A DNA stretch of 64,000 nt from Hanstruepera marina (GTDB lineage Bacteria > Bacteroidota > Bacteroidia > Flavobacteriales > Flavobacteriaceae), in contig NZ_JAINVX010000001.1 in assembly GCF_019880635.1 (NCBI RefSeq), forward strand, positions 1,468,001 through 1,532,000, in the 5' to 3' direction. The position numbers and the translations under genes were made by a program. Below are positions 1-7,999 of this stretch, piece after piece. How positions within the stretch are numbered: the first letter of the stretch is position 1; each line of letters opens with the position of its first letter. Under the pieces are notes generated by a model that was not told where the DNA came from, did not search any database, and saw nothing but the letters and a program-made list of their open reading frames with translations.

Positions 1-420
1 AACATCGGTAATGGCTTCATCAATACCAGGTACCATAGGAATATTGTATGCTTTTACGGTTTCTTTAGCTGCCAATTTACTACCCATAACACGAATAGCT
101 TTAGAGCGTGGACCAATAAAAACAATGTTGTTTTTTTCACATAACTCGGCAAACTCGGCATTTTCACTTAAAAACCCATAACCCGGATGTATGGCATCCA
201 CATCTAAATCTTTACAAGCTTCAATAATTTTATCGGCTCTTAAATACGATTGGCTTGAAGGGGCTTCTCCCAACAATACCGCTTCATCGGCATACTTAAC
301 ATGCGGTGCATGTCTATCGGCTGTAGAATACACGGCAACCGTTTTAATGCCCATTTTCTTGGCTGTTCGCATAACACGAATAGCAATTTCACCTCGGTTG
401 GCGACAAGTATCTTTTTCAT
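1..420 (-). CDS. accC: Acyl-CoA carboxylase, biotin carboxylase subunit (5' part only)
   Basis: This is the N-terminal 140 residues of a biotin carboxylase, the ATP-dependent enzyme that carboxylates biotin on a carrier protein for acetyl- or propionyl-CoA carboxylase. It opens with [18 protein letters not shown] and continues with the [13 protein letters not shown] and [14 protein letters not shown] blocks that define the family's N-terminal domain. The ATP-grasp domain lies outside the window. It starts one base after the stop of the biotin carrier gene, so the two are co-transcribed. The substrate (acetyl- or propionyl-CoA) cannot be decided without the carboxyltransferase gene, probably next in the operon. 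Confidence 0.93.
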   Translation of the reverse strand, partial: MKKILVANRGEIAIRVMRTAKKMGIKTVAVYSTADRHAPHVKYADEAVLLGEAPSSQSYLRADKIIEACKDLDVDAIHPGYGFLSENAEFAELCEKNNIVFIGPRSKAIRVMGSKLAAKETVKAYNIPMVPGIDEAITDV

Positions 421-421
421 T

Positions 422-901
422 CTATTCTAATTCTATTAAGAGTTGGTTTTTATCTACGGCATGTCCATTCTTTACTGCAATATGTTTTATAACGGCATCT
501 CTTGGTGCTGTTATTACATTTTCCATTTTCATGGCTTCAAGAATGATTATCGGATCGTCTTCTTTTACTTCTTGTCCTTCTTTTACACTTATTTCAAGTA
601 TTAAACCAGGCATAGGTGCTTTTACATCGTTTACACGTTTGGCTGCACCAACCTCGAAGCCCATATCTTTAATCAAGATATCCAGATCGCTCATTATAGC
701 AACATCATAGGTGTTGTTATTAACAGTAACGGTATAGGTTTTCTTGTTAAAATTACTTTTGGCTATTTTGGCATTAAAGGTTTCGTTATGATTTAAAACA
801 TGAAACTGGGAATCTGAAATTTTAATGGCGTCGAATTGATTGAGCGCGTCTTGATTAATATCAAATGTCAAATCGCCATTAACAATAGTTTTATAGGTCA
901 T
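422..901 (-). CDS. Biotin carboxyl carrier protein of an acyl-CoA carboxylase
   Basis: A 159-residue carrier whose C-terminal half (about 93-159) is a biotinyl/lipoyl domain with the biotinylation motif EAMKMEN at 122-128, so Lys125 should carry biotin. An Ala/Pro-containing linker (KAPMPG) precedes it, as in propionyl-CoA and acetyl-CoA carboxylase carriers. The N-terminal 90 residues resemble the structured linker of Bacteroidota carriers and are not catalytic. It is the first gene of a minus-strand operon with biotin carboxylase directly after it. The roughly 130-bp upstream gap should hold its promoter, but I could not define a clean box there. Confidence 0.9.
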   Translation of the reverse strand: MTYKTIVNGDLTFDINQDALNQFDAIKISDSQFHVLNHNETFNAKIAKSNFNKKTYTVTVNNNTYDVAIMSDLDILIKDMGFEVGAAKRVNDVKAPMPGLILEISVKEGQEVKEDDPIIILEAMKMENVITAPRDAVIKHIAVKNGHAVDKNQLLIELE

Positions 902-1029
902 GAATAAAAATTTAATTATTGTAATACGAAACGAATACTAGATTCGTTTTTTTTTGATGGTTTAAAAATACGGGTAAAATTACAACTCTCCTAATTAAGA
1001 TTATATGAAGAAAATCAGGTTTTGTTAAA

Positions 1030-1707
1030 CTATAATTTTTGGCGCAAATGCGAATTGATTTGGTGGGCCTTAATGGCATTTCTAGATAGAATAATCCCTA
1101 CAATTAAAGACACAAATGCACCGACCCAAACCCCTGGTACAAAATCGATAAACAAAAAGAAATCGTAAGCACCATGGAAGACAATGGCCAACAAAAGTCC
1201 TGTTAAGTTCAGTTGTACTCGATTTTTGGAAAACTTGGCTTGCCCCATATAATATCCCATAAGAATGGCAAAAGTGGCATGGGCTGGTATGGCGGTAAAA
1301 GCACGTAAAATGGCAATCTCGTAACCGCCTTCTAATACATAAAATATATTCTCTGTTGCTGCAAAACCCATGGATACCATAACCGCATAGATAATGCCGT
1401 CAAAAGGTTCGTTAAAGGCCTCCTTGGTTTGCGCATAATACCGAACTATAATGTATTTACTGAACTCCTCGGTAAAACCAACTACAAAGAAGGCTCTTAT
1501 AAATTGCTGGATAATGTCTTGCTTATCTAGAGTAAATACATAATCAAACATCATATACAAAATGGTGGTGATAATTATACTTACAAAACCGCCAAACATA
1601 AAGCAGTAAAAGAGTAGGAGCTTGGGCTCTTTATCATACTTATCATTCAGATAAATATATAATATAATAACACAAATAGGGGCTATGGCAAGAAGGAGTA
1701 AATTCAT
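1030..1707 (-). CDS. PrsW-family intramembrane metalloprotease
   Basis: A 225-residue polytopic membrane protein with about seven hydrophobic segments. The family signature is present: EEFSK at 80-84, His143 in PAHATFAILMGYYMG, and HGAYD at 178-182, which together form the predicted metal-binding active site inside the membrane. PrsW of Bacillus cleaves an anti-sigma factor, but related CAAX-type proteases have varied or unknown substrates, so the target here is not known. It stands 25 bp downstream of the Nudix gene on the same strand and may be co-transcribed with it. Confidence 0.88.
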   Translation of the reverse strand: MNLLLLAIAPICVIILYIYLNDKYDKEPKLLLFYCFMFGGFVSIIITTILYMMFDYVFTLDKQDIIQQFIRAFFVVGFTEEFSKYIIVRYYAQTKEAFNEPFDGIIYAVMVSMGFAATENIFYVLEGGYEIAILRAFTAIPAHATFAILMGYYMGQAKFSKNRVQLNLTGLLLAIVFHGAYDFFLFIDFVPGVWVGAFVSLIVGIILSRNAIKAHQINSHLRQKL

Positions 1708-1732
1708 AATTAGGCTGTAAATATTGAAAAAA

Positions 1733-2284
1733 TCATGAGGTTAATTGCAATATGGTATGAAACACAAACTCATAATAAGGCCTATTACTGGAAATAAAAT
1801 GGTTATTGTAATCACTCGTTTCCATGGCTTTCAAGCATTCTGAAATACGTAATAGTTTTATGGCTTCAACTTCACCTTGTTGGGGTTTTAGCTGACTAAT
1901 AGGTGTTTGCAGTTGAGCTATAAAAGTATGGTGAAACTCATTATCGACAATACTATTATCATAAGATTGAAAACAGGGAAAAACACCAATTTTATGTAAT
2001 TCAGATTCATTAAGGGTTAAGCCAATTTCTTCTTGGGTTTCGCGAATGGCCGCTTCTATTATAGTTTCTCCAGCATCAACATGTCCAGCAACCGATACAT
2101 CCCAAAGTAATGGGCAAATAGCTTTACTTGCAGCACGTTGTGCCAATAGTATGTCTCCAGTTGCTGTATATAACCACACATGGGCTGTATTGTGGTAAAA
2201 CCCCTTGGAATGGATTTCAGATTTTAAGGCTGTCTGTCCAGTAGGTTCCCCATTTTTGTCAACAATGTCAATACGTTCGTCCAT
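1733..2284 (-). CDS. Nudix hydrolase, isopentenyl-diphosphate-isomerase-like
   Basis: A 183-residue Nudix protein. The 23-residue Nudix box is complete: it begins GHVDAGE and ends RETQEEIGL, giving the Gx5Ex7REUxEExGU pattern that binds divalent metal. The N-terminus (DERIDIVDKNGEPTG) and the following HSKGFYHNTAHVWLY block match the subgroup related to isopentenyl-diphosphate isomerase and YfcD, which hydrolyse nucleoside-diphosphate-linked or diphosphate substrates. The substrate is unknown. I start it at the ATG. An in-frame TTG six bases further upstream lies in the U-run of the preceding terminator and is less likely. Confidence 0.85.
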   Translation of the reverse strand: MDERIDIVDKNGEPTGQTALKSEIHSKGFYHNTAHVWLYTATGDILLAQRAASKAICPLLWDVSVAGHVDAGETIIEAAIRETQEEIGLTLNESELHKIGVFPCFQSYDNSIVDNEFHHTFIAQLQTPISQLKPQQGEVEAIKLLRISECLKAMETSDYNNHFISSNRPYYEFVFHTILQLTS

Positions 2285-2288
2285 AGTC

Positions 2289-2317
2289 AAAAAAAGAATC
2301 CCGCATAAGCGGGAATT
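2289..2317 (-). terminator. Intrinsic terminator of the M42 peptidase gene
   Basis: On the minus strand TCCCGC and GCGGGA form a 6-bp GC-rich stem with a 4-base loop, followed after TTC by a run of seven T. It lies immediately after the peptidase stop codon and just before the Nudix start, so it separates the two transcription units. Confidence 0.75.
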
Positions 2318-2320
2318 CCA

Positions 2321-3409
2321 TTATTTAAAATATGAGAATGTTTCCCCATCTTTAATTTTGAGTAAGGTTTCATAAATTAAACGGATAACGTTTTCTACAT
2401 CATCCTTGTGTACCATTTCTACAGTTGTATGCATATAGCGTAATGGCAATGAAATTAATGCCGAGGCTACACCACCATTACTATAGGCAAAAGCATCGGT
2501 ATCGGTTCCGGTAGCTCGTGATAATGCCGAACGCTGAAATGGTATCTTTTTTTCTTCAGCTGTATCGGTAATTAGATCGCGAAGTTTTTGTTGCACTGCA
2601 GGTGCATAGGCCACAACAGGACCAAGACCCAATTCCAAATGCCCTTCTTTTTTCTTTTCAATCATAGGCGTCGTAGTATCGTGAGTTACATCGGTAACTA
2701 TCGCCACGTTGGGTTTAATGGTTTGGGTTATCATTTCGGCACCACGTAAGCCAATTTCTTCCTGCACAGAATTTGTTATGTATAATCCAAATGGTAATTT
2801 CTTTTTGTTTTCATGAAGCAAACGCGCTACTTCAGCAATCATAAAGCCACCCATTCGGTTATCTAAAGCCCGACAAACAAATTTGTCTTTATTGAGAATA
2901 TGAAATTCGTCTGGATAGGTAATTACACAGCCTACATGTACCCCCATTTTTTCGACTTCATCTTTGTCTTTTGCACCTATGTCTATAGTAATATTATCAG
3001 GTTTAGGTGCTTCTTCTTTGGCCCTATTTCGGGTATGGATAGCAGGCCAACCAAATACCCCCTTAACAAGGCCCTTTTTGGTATGGATGTTAACCACTTT
3101 ACTCGGTGCGATTTGATGGTCGCTACCACCATTTCTAATCACATAAATTAAACCGTTGTCAGAAATGTAATTTACATACCACGAAATTTCGTCGGCATGA
3201 CCTTCTATTACAACTTTGTATTTCGCATTAGGGTTTATAACACCAACAGCGGTTCCGTAAGTGTCCGTAATAAATTCATCTACATAAGGTTTTAAATAGT
3301 CCATCCAAATTTTCTGACCTTCCCATTCGTAACCTGTTGGAGATGCATTATTTAAATATTTTTCTAAAAAGTCTATCGATTTTTTATTAAGTACACTCTT
3401 ATTTGCCAT
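2321..3409 (-). CDS. M42 family metallopeptidase (FrvX-like aminopeptidase)
   Basis: A 362-residue cytosolic peptidase of family M42, dinuclear metal enzymes that trim peptides from the N-terminus as tetrahedral dodecamers. Visible signatures are EGHADEISW (metal-binding His and the adjacent catalytic Asp), the bridging-metal Asp in ALDNRMGG, the catalytic Glu pair in VQEEIGLRGAE, VTDVTHD, and the C-terminal metal His in MHTTVEMVH. Length is normal for the family. It stands alone, ending at a strong terminator. Specificity cannot be told from sequence; some homologues were formerly annotated as glucanases. Confidence 0.92.
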   Translation of the reverse strand: MANKSVLNKKSIDFLEKYLNNASPTGYEWEGQKIWMDYLKPYVDEFITDTYGTAVGVINPNAKYKVVIEGHADEISWYVNYISDNGLIYVIRNGGSDHQIAPSKVVNIHTKKGLVKGVFGWPAIHTRNRAKEEAPKPDNITIDIGAKDKDEVEKMGVHVGCVITYPDEFHILNKDKFVCRALDNRMGGFMIAEVARLLHENKKKLPFGLYITNSVQEEIGLRGAEMITQTIKPNVAIVTDVTHDTTTPMIEKKKEGHLELGLGPVVAYAPAVQQKLRDLITDTAEEKKIPFQRSALSRATGTDTDAFAYSNGGVASALISLPLRYMHTTVEMVHKDDVENVIRLIYETLLKIKDGETFSYFK

Positions 3410-3522
3410 GTTTCAATATTTTGGACTAAAATAATAATATTAATACGATTTTAAGGTTTATGCTCATGTAAATTATTAATTTTACAATCACTTTTGGAAC
3501 AATTTTAGTTGCCCATTGTTAC

Positions 3523-4200
3523 ATGAATAAAATTGCATTTATATTTCTGTTGTTTCCGTGCTTTTTGTTTGCTCAAGTTAATGAGCAGGAACAAGATTCA
3601 ACAGATACATATTATATAATAATAGAAGGCGACTCCATACCGCAGTCGGCTATTAATTTAGATGAGGTTACGTTACTTCACAAACTAAAATTTGATAGTA
3701 AGGAAGACCGAAGACGCTACTTAATTATTAGAAGAAAAACCATTAAGGTGTATCCTTATGCTAAACTGGCAGCAGAGCGTTTAGAATCGTTAAATGAGCG
3801 TTTAAAGACTTTGGAAAAGCAAAGTGAAAAGCGCAAGTATATGAAAATGATTCAAAAGTATATTGAAGAGGAGTTTTCCGAAGAGTTAAAAAAACTCACG
3901 CGAACCGAAGGACAGATATTGGTTAAACTCATTCATAGACAAACCGGGCAAACAGCTTTTGAGCTAATAAAAGAATTGCGAAGTGGTTGGCGTGCTTTTT
4001 GGTTTAACAGTACGGCCAATTTGTTTGATATCTCTCTTAAAGAGGAGTTTGACCCTTATAACAACAAGGAAGATTATTTAATTGAAGATGTTTTGCAACG
4101 CAACTTTATTGGCGGAACACTAGAGCCTCAAAAATCAGCTTTAGATTTTGACTTTTTAGAACTTACACAAAAATGGATATACGATAATAAAAAGCCCTAA
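3523..4200 (+). CDS. DUF4294 domain-containing secreted protein
   Basis: A 225-residue protein with an N-terminal signal peptide (about 1-17, cleavage after LFAQ). The body is a DUF4294 domain, found mainly in Bacteroidota, rich in charged helices around residues 65-125 and with the conserved stretch LRSGWRAFWFNSTANLFDISLKEEFDPYNN, given here in parts: GWRAFWFNSTA then FDISLKEEFDPY. Its function is unknown. It overlaps the start of the hemolysin III gene by one base, so the two are translationally linked. Confidence 0.85.
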   Translation: MNKIAFIFLLFPCFLFAQVNEQEQDSTDTYYIIIEGDSIPQSAINLDEVTLLHKLKFDSKEDRRRYLIIRRKTIKVYPYAKLAAERLESLNERLKTLEKQSEKRKYMKMIQKYIEEEFSEELKKLTRTEGQILVKLIHRQTGQTAFELIKELRSGWRAFWFNSTANLFDISLKEEFDPYNNKEDYLIEDVLQRNFIGGTLEPQKSALDFDFLELTQKWIYDNKKP

Positions 4201-4826
4201 TGCGCCAACAAACTCCATTAGAGGAACAACTTAATGCAGGAACCCATGGTATTGCTGCATTTCTTGGGATTGTAGCACTAATTCTATTAATTGTTTTTAA
4301 TACCAATAAAACGGCTTACAGTCTGTTTAGTGTTGTAGTTTATGGTATTTCTATTATAGTTTTATTTTCGGCTTCTACCTTATATCATGCCATTAAGCGT
4401 GAGAAGCATAAGCATTATTTTAGGGTTTTAGACCACATAAGTATTTACCTGTTAATTGCAGGAACCTATTCTCCGGTGTGTTTAATTCTATTGGAGCAAA
4501 GTAAAGGCTGGTTGTTGTTCTGGATTGTTTGGGGCATTGCCGCATTGGGGCTTATCTTAAAACTGTTTTTTACGGGAAAATATGAGGCTCTATCTCTAGT
4601 GTTGTATCTAGCAATGGGTTGGTTGGTGGTCTTCGATTTTACGTACTTATCTGAAGTTTTGGGTCCTAAAGGGGTGTTGTGGTTATTTGCTGGCGGACTA
4701 TTTTATACTTTGGGTATTGTATTTTATGCCATAGAGCGCATTCCGTATAACCACGTTATTTGGCATGTATTTGTTTTAGCGGGAGCCATCTGTCATTTTT
4801 TTATGGTGTTTTGGTATGTTATTTAA
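4200..4826 (+). CDS. Hemolysin III / PAQR-family membrane protein (TrhA-like)
   Basis: A 208-residue protein with seven predicted membrane helices, the bacterial hemolysin III branch of the PAQR superfamily. The conserved putative metal-binding residues are present: His16 in NAGTHG, Ser/His in SASTLYHA (His63), Asp-His in LDHISIYLLIAGTYSP (His79), and C-terminal histidines in HVIWHVFVLAGAICHFF. Bacterial members such as TrhA affect membrane lipid homeostasis, and haemolytic activity is not a safe inference. Its ATG overlaps the stop of the DUF4294 gene. Confidence 0.9.
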   Translation: MRQQTPLEEQLNAGTHGIAAFLGIVALILLIVFNTNKTAYSLFSVVVYGISIIVLFSASTLYHAIKREKHKHYFRVLDHISIYLLIAGTYSPVCLILLEQSKGWLLFWIVWGIAALGLILKLFFTGKYEALSLVLYLAMGWLVVFDFTYLSEVLGPKGVLWLFAGGLFYTLGIVFYAIERIPYNHVIWHVFVLAGAICHFFMVFWYVI

Positions 4827-4898
4827 ATATTATAGATTTAAGTTTCCTATTTGATTACAGAAGTTTAAATGAATTGTTATTTTTACTAGCATATTGAT

Positions 4899-7247
4899 AT
4901 GCAACCTATGTTAACATCATATTTTACAGCCAAAACAAGTTTAACTCTTGTAATTTTTCTTACCTTATTTACGACATCGTTTAGCGTGTTTTCTCAAGAG
5001 AAAAAACCAAAGGTAGCCTTGGTGTTAAGTGGTGGAGGTGCTAAAGGTATTGCGCATATTCCCGTATTGCAAAAACTGGATAGTTTAGGCATTGTACCCG
5101 ATTTAATTGTAGGTACGAGTATGGGCAGTGTTATAGGCGGATTGTATGCAGCGGGTTACTCTGGTGATAGTATCGCCCAACTGACCCAAAATGTAGATTG
5201 GGATAAATTATTGGGAGGTGAGGTCTCCTTAACCGATGTGAGTGTTGAAGAGAAAAGCGAATTTGGGAGATATTTAGTAAATTTTGATGTTATTAACGGC
5301 AGGCCTAAAATAAAGGCCGCTTTATTAAAGGATCAAAATTTGAGGGAGTTTTTATCGGCTCTTTTATATCCAGTTTATGATGTTACTAATTTTGATGATT
5401 TATCCATACCATTTCGTGCTGTAACCACTGATTTGGTCAATGGAAAAGAAGTGATTATGTCTAAGGGTTCTCTATTGTTGGCTATAAGGGCAAGTATGTC
5501 TATACCCAGTGTGTTTGAACCGGTTAGGTATACCGATGTTTTATTGGTAGATGGTGGTGTTTTAAATAATTTCCCTACAGATATTGCCAAGAAAATGGGT
5601 GCCGATATTATTATTGGTAGCGATGTAGGTGGTGGGCTGGAACCCATAGAGAAACTGGACAATATAGCGACTATTTTATTTCAAACCTCTATGCTAACCA
5701 GTAATTTAAGGGTGCCAGAAAACAGAGCGCTGTGTGATGTTTTAATAAATCATTACCCCAATTTAACCTATTCAACTCAAGACTTTAATAGTGGTGTTGA
5801 TATATACAAACAAGGCTTAATTGCTACCCATAACAGTTTACCAGAACTGGAAAAGCTAGCGCAACAAATTGTGCCTTTCCCCCAACGCGACCATAAACTA
5901 CCCGATACGAAGGACGATATGGTGTTTACGGAAATTGCATACGAAAACATAAGTCCTGAAAATTTAAGCTTGGTTAAAGCTAGAATGGCACTTGAACCTC
6001 AAGCAGCTTATAATTCAAAAGCCTTACGTAAAGCCATTGATCGTGCTATGGGAACCGAGCTTTTTTATCAATTAACCTATAGGGTTCGGGTTGTAAATGG
6101 TAAAAACATATTAATTTTAACAGGGTACGAAAAGTCACCCAATCAAATAAGTGGTGCCTTGCATTACGATACCAATCAAGGTGTGGGCTTGGTAGTAAAC
6201 TATACAGGGCGCAATATTTTAGGGCATTCCTCAAGATTGTTATTGGGATTGGATATAGCTGAGCTCCCCAAGTTTAGGGCACAATACCAACAGAATATTG
6301 GCGATACTAAAAACTGGTGGTGGCGCGCCCAGCTGTTTGGCGAAAAAGCCAGACAGAGTTTTTATTCATTTGGTAATAAAGGCGATGAGCTTAAGCGTAA
6401 TTTCTTTAAATCGAATTTACAGTTTAATAGAGACGTACACACACTGTATAATTATGTGGGGTTGGATTTTAATTACGAATACACCAAAATAAAACCTAAA
6501 CTTGACCCTTCTATAAACAATAATGTATACGATTTAAGACGGTATAGTTATAAAAATTTAGAGGTCAGTGCCTATTTTCAACATAATAGTTTAGACCGTG
6601 TTTTCTTTCCAACCCGAGGGACTTTTATAATGGCACGGCTTTCTAGATCGGTATACAATCATGCAGATGTAGAGTACGACCAATTTTATGAGTACAATAC
6701 CAATGGTAGTACCAATGGGTTCACCAAAACTACGCTTAAGTTTGAAAAACGGTTGCCAGTAAATAAATCTATTAGCCTTGTAGGTGGTGTTAATTCTGGA
6801 TTGACTTTTATGGATCATATGGATTCTGATGAGCTGTCTTTTATGGAGTTGGGTGTTGGAGCACAATATTATTTAGGTGGGTTTTTATCGCAAAACAGGC
6901 GCGATTCCCATAGGTTTAATGGATTGCGTGATTCCGAACTTATAGTCACGCAATTTATAACGGCTCGTGTAGCAGCTCAAATTCAGTTGCTACGCAATAT
7001 TTATGCTACACCATACCTAAATTTGGGATCTGTAGGCTTTGGAGATGCTGATGATTATCTAAAGGAACTCTTTTCACCCGATGGCGATTGGATAGATACC
7101 AGTACAACAAGTTTTCTTTTTTCTGGCGGAACTACCCTGTCTTACGATTCGCTTTTGGGGCCCGTAAATTTTGATATCGCTTATTTGAATAACGAGAACA
7201 TGTTAAACTTGTTCTTTAGTGTGGGCTTAAAATTAAGTATTCCTTAA
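4899..7247 (+). CDS. Patatin-like phospholipase fused to an outer-membrane beta-barrel
   Basis: A 782-residue two-part protein. After a signal peptide (about 1-32) comes a patatin lipase domain: the oxyanion-hole GGGAKG at 45-50, the nucleophile motif GTSMG at 72-76 (Ser74), and the catalytic Asp of DGG at 218-220. After a linker with a POTRA-like segment near 340-400, the C-terminal half from about 430 has alternating aromatic strands typical of an Omp85/FadL-like barrel, ending in LSIP. The architecture matches PlpD-type type Vd autotransporter relatives common in Bacteroidota. The lipase is predicted to act on phospholipids at the outer membrane. It is probably monocistronic. Confidence 0.9.
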   Translation: MQPMLTSYFTAKTSLTLVIFLTLFTTSFSVFSQEKKPKVALVLSGGGAKGIAHIPVLQKLDSLGIVPDLIVGTSMGSVIGGLYAAGYSGDSIAQLTQNVDWDKLLGGEVSLTDVSVEEKSEFGRYLVNFDVINGRPKIKAALLKDQNLREFLSALLYPVYDVTNFDDLSIPFRAVTTDLVNGKEVIMSKGSLLLAIRASMSIPSVFEPVRYTDVLLVDGGVLNNFPTDIAKKMGADIIIGSDVGGGLEPIEKLDNIATILFQTSMLTSNLRVPENRALCDVLINHYPNLTYSTQDFNSGVDIYKQGLIATHNSLPELEKLAQQIVPFPQRDHKLPDTKDDMVFTEIAYENISPENLSLVKARMALEPQAAYNSKALRKAIDRAMGTELFYQLTYRVRVVNGKNILILTGYEKSPNQISGALHYDTNQGVGLVVNYTGRNILGHSSRLLLGLDIAELPKFRAQYQQNIGDTKNWWWRAQLFGEKARQSFYSFGNKGDELKRNFFKSNLQFNRDVHTLYNYVGLDFNYEYTKIKPKLDPSINNNVYDLRRYSYKNLEVSAYFQHNSLDRVFFPTRGTFIMARLSRSVYNHADVEYDQFYEYNTNGSTNGFTKTTLKFEKRLPVNKSISLVGGVNSGLTFMDHMDSDELSFMELGVGAQYYLGGFLSQNRRDSHRFNGLRDSELIVTQFITARVAAQIQLLRNIYATPYLNLGSVGFGDADDYLKELFSPDGDWIDTSTTSFLFSGGTTLSYDSLLGPVNFDIAYLNNENMLNLFFSVGLKLSIP

Positions 7248-7270
7248 AATTACTTTCACATACAGTATCA

Positions 7271-7287
7271 ATGACATGCCATGTCAT
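7271..7287. promoter_or_regulatory. 17-bp perfect palindrome, candidate activator site of sRNA 1
   Basis: ATGACATG-C-CATGTCAT has two perfect 8-bp arms around one central base. It ends 22 bp before a TAnnTTTG minus-7 box, so its centre sits near position -42 or -43 of the inferred transcript, where class II activators usually bind. The same spacing is found at the second locus 540 bp away. Confidence 0.6.
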
Positions 7288-7309
7288 AAAACTTCAGCAC
7301 CTTTATTTT

Positions 7310-7317
7310 TAGCTTTG
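7310..7317 (+). promoter_or_regulatory. Minus-7 promoter box of candidate sRNA 1
   Basis: TAGCTTTG is an exact match to the Bacteroidota minus-7 consensus TAnnTTTG. It is followed by about 90 bases without a convincing gene and then by an intrinsic terminator. Confidence 0.6.
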
Positions 7318-7321
7318 TACT

Positions 7322-7409
7322 GTAAAGATCAATGAAGAAGAAAGATTTGATTGATAGTGTTAGTTTTTTGGTTAGTAATAAAAGCCTTGCCATTGCAGTA
7401 AGGCTTTTT
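7322..7409 (+). ncRNA. Candidate small RNA 1 (about 88 nt)
   Basis: A transcript starting about five bases after the minus-7 box would end at an intrinsic terminator, giving roughly 88 nt. It contains the 13-base run TAGTTTTTTGGTT a few bases before the terminator stem, and GATTGAT upstream of it. The same two words occur in the same order in candidate small RNA 2. A 33-codon reading frame starts at 7332 but runs through the terminator and is probably chance. The 5' end is inferred from the promoter box and not observed. Confidence 0.5.
7381..7409. terminator. Bidirectional intrinsic terminator
   Basis: AAAGCCTT pairs with AAGGCTTT, extended by two inner pairs, around a 7-base loop. On the plus strand it is followed by T5, ending sRNA 1. 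On the minus strand it lies four bases past the stop of the small lipoprotein gene and has T4. Confidence 0.75.
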
Positions 7410-7413
7410 CTAT

Positions 7414-7713
7414 TTAGTCTTCTGTTATTGTAAGTACCAAAAGATATTCTGGGCCACCATCAACGGGATAGCCTGAAATGCTTTGGCCTTCAACGGTAAC
7501 CGATTTGCCCACGTAGTCATTCAAATTGATGCTATCACTTTTTAGGGCATAAAAGGTATCGCCTTCCAAAGTGTGAGTGCCATATTGGTAACTGGTTATG
7601 CCGCTTTCTTGAATAACGCCACTGGCCTTGATGTCATAATTTTTATGGGTTTTACAATACACTAGTGTTAATGCAAAAACACATAGGATAAGGCTTCTTT
7701 TTAAGCGTTTCAA
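7414..7713 (-). CDS. Small lipoprotein of unknown function
   Basis: A 99-residue protein with a lysine-rich N-terminus, a hydrophobic segment and a lipobox-like LTLVYC ending at Cys20, so it is probably an outer- or inner-membrane lipoprotein. The mature part is short and beta-rich (GDTFYALKSDSINLNDYVGKSVTVEG, quoted in part as LNDYVGKSVTVEG), like small OB-fold proteins; this is inferred from pattern only. The start must be TTG, because an in-frame TGA lies three codons upstream with no ATG between. It sits between two candidate small RNAs on the other strand. Confidence 0.65.
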   Translation of the reverse strand: MKRLKRSLILCVFALTLVYCKTHKNYDIKASGVIQESGITSYQYGTHTLEGDTFYALKSDSINLNDYVGKSVTVEGQSISGYPVDGGPEYLLVLTITED

Positions 7714-7793
7714 AGTGTTTCAAGTTTTAGAGTTAACAACTTAAATGTAGTAAATATTTATTTAAAACAGTTATTTGTAAATAGGGGCAAGAT

Positions 7794-7827
7794 ACGACAT
7801 CGGGTGTCATAGGACATGGCGTGTCAT
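7794..7827. promoter_or_regulatory. Two abutting 17-bp GACA/TGTC dyads, candidate activator site of sRNA 2
   Basis: ACGACATCGGGTGTCAT and AGGACATGGCGTGTCAT lie directly head to tail. Both match the 17-bp palindrome at 7271-7287 in the pattern GACAT-N3-RTGTCAT or close to it. The second copy ends exactly 22 bp before a TAnnTTTG box, as at sRNA 1. The site is also about 80 bp upstream of the divergent lipoprotein start, so it could serve both directions. Confidence 0.6.
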
Positions 7828-7849
7828 AACATAACAGGTAAAGGCCTTG

Positions 7850-7857
7850 TAAATTTG
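7850..7857 (+). promoter_or_regulatory. Minus-7 promoter box of candidate sRNA 2
   Basis: TAAATTTG matches TAnnTTTG exactly and is separated from the upstream dyad by 22 bp, identical to the first locus. Confidence 0.55.
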
Positions 7858-7861
7858 TAGT

Positions 7862-7974
7862 GTTATAAAGAGTCAAAGGTTTTATAGTGTAATAGCAAAC
7901 CAATAGATTGATTAATAGCAAATAGTTTTTTGGTTGATTGAAAAGAGCCTCACATTTGTGAGGCTCTTTGTTTT
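7862..7974 (+). ncRNA. Candidate small RNA 2 (about 113 nt)
   Basis: From the inferred start to a strong terminator the sequence has no plausible gene. It shares TAGTTTTTTGGTT (7923-7935) and GATTGAT (7906-7912) with candidate small RNA 1, in the same order, with the first word lying 6-7 bases before the terminator stem in both. The pair therefore looks like two paralogous small RNAs on either side of a lipoprotein gene. The start is inferred from the promoter box. Confidence 0.5.
7942..7974. terminator. Bidirectional intrinsic terminator
   Basis: AAAGAGCCTCACA pairs perfectly with TGTGAGGCTCTTT, a stem of up to 13 bp, followed by GTTTT on the plus strand and TTC-type tracts on the minus strand. 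It ends sRNA 2 and probably also the sulfite operon arriving from the right. Confidence 0.8.
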
Positions 7975-7999
7975 ATTGCGGTAAATAGATTTTGAATTA

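Noticed and set aside
7332-7433. A 33-codon reading frame inside candidate small RNA 1
   Set aside because: It runs through the intrinsic terminator and over the end of the opposite gene, and the other small-RNA paralogue has no matching frame.
7794-7827. Tandem 17-bp repeats as a CRISPR-like array
   Set aside because: Only two abutting units with no spacers and no cas genes; the position relative to a promoter fits an operator.
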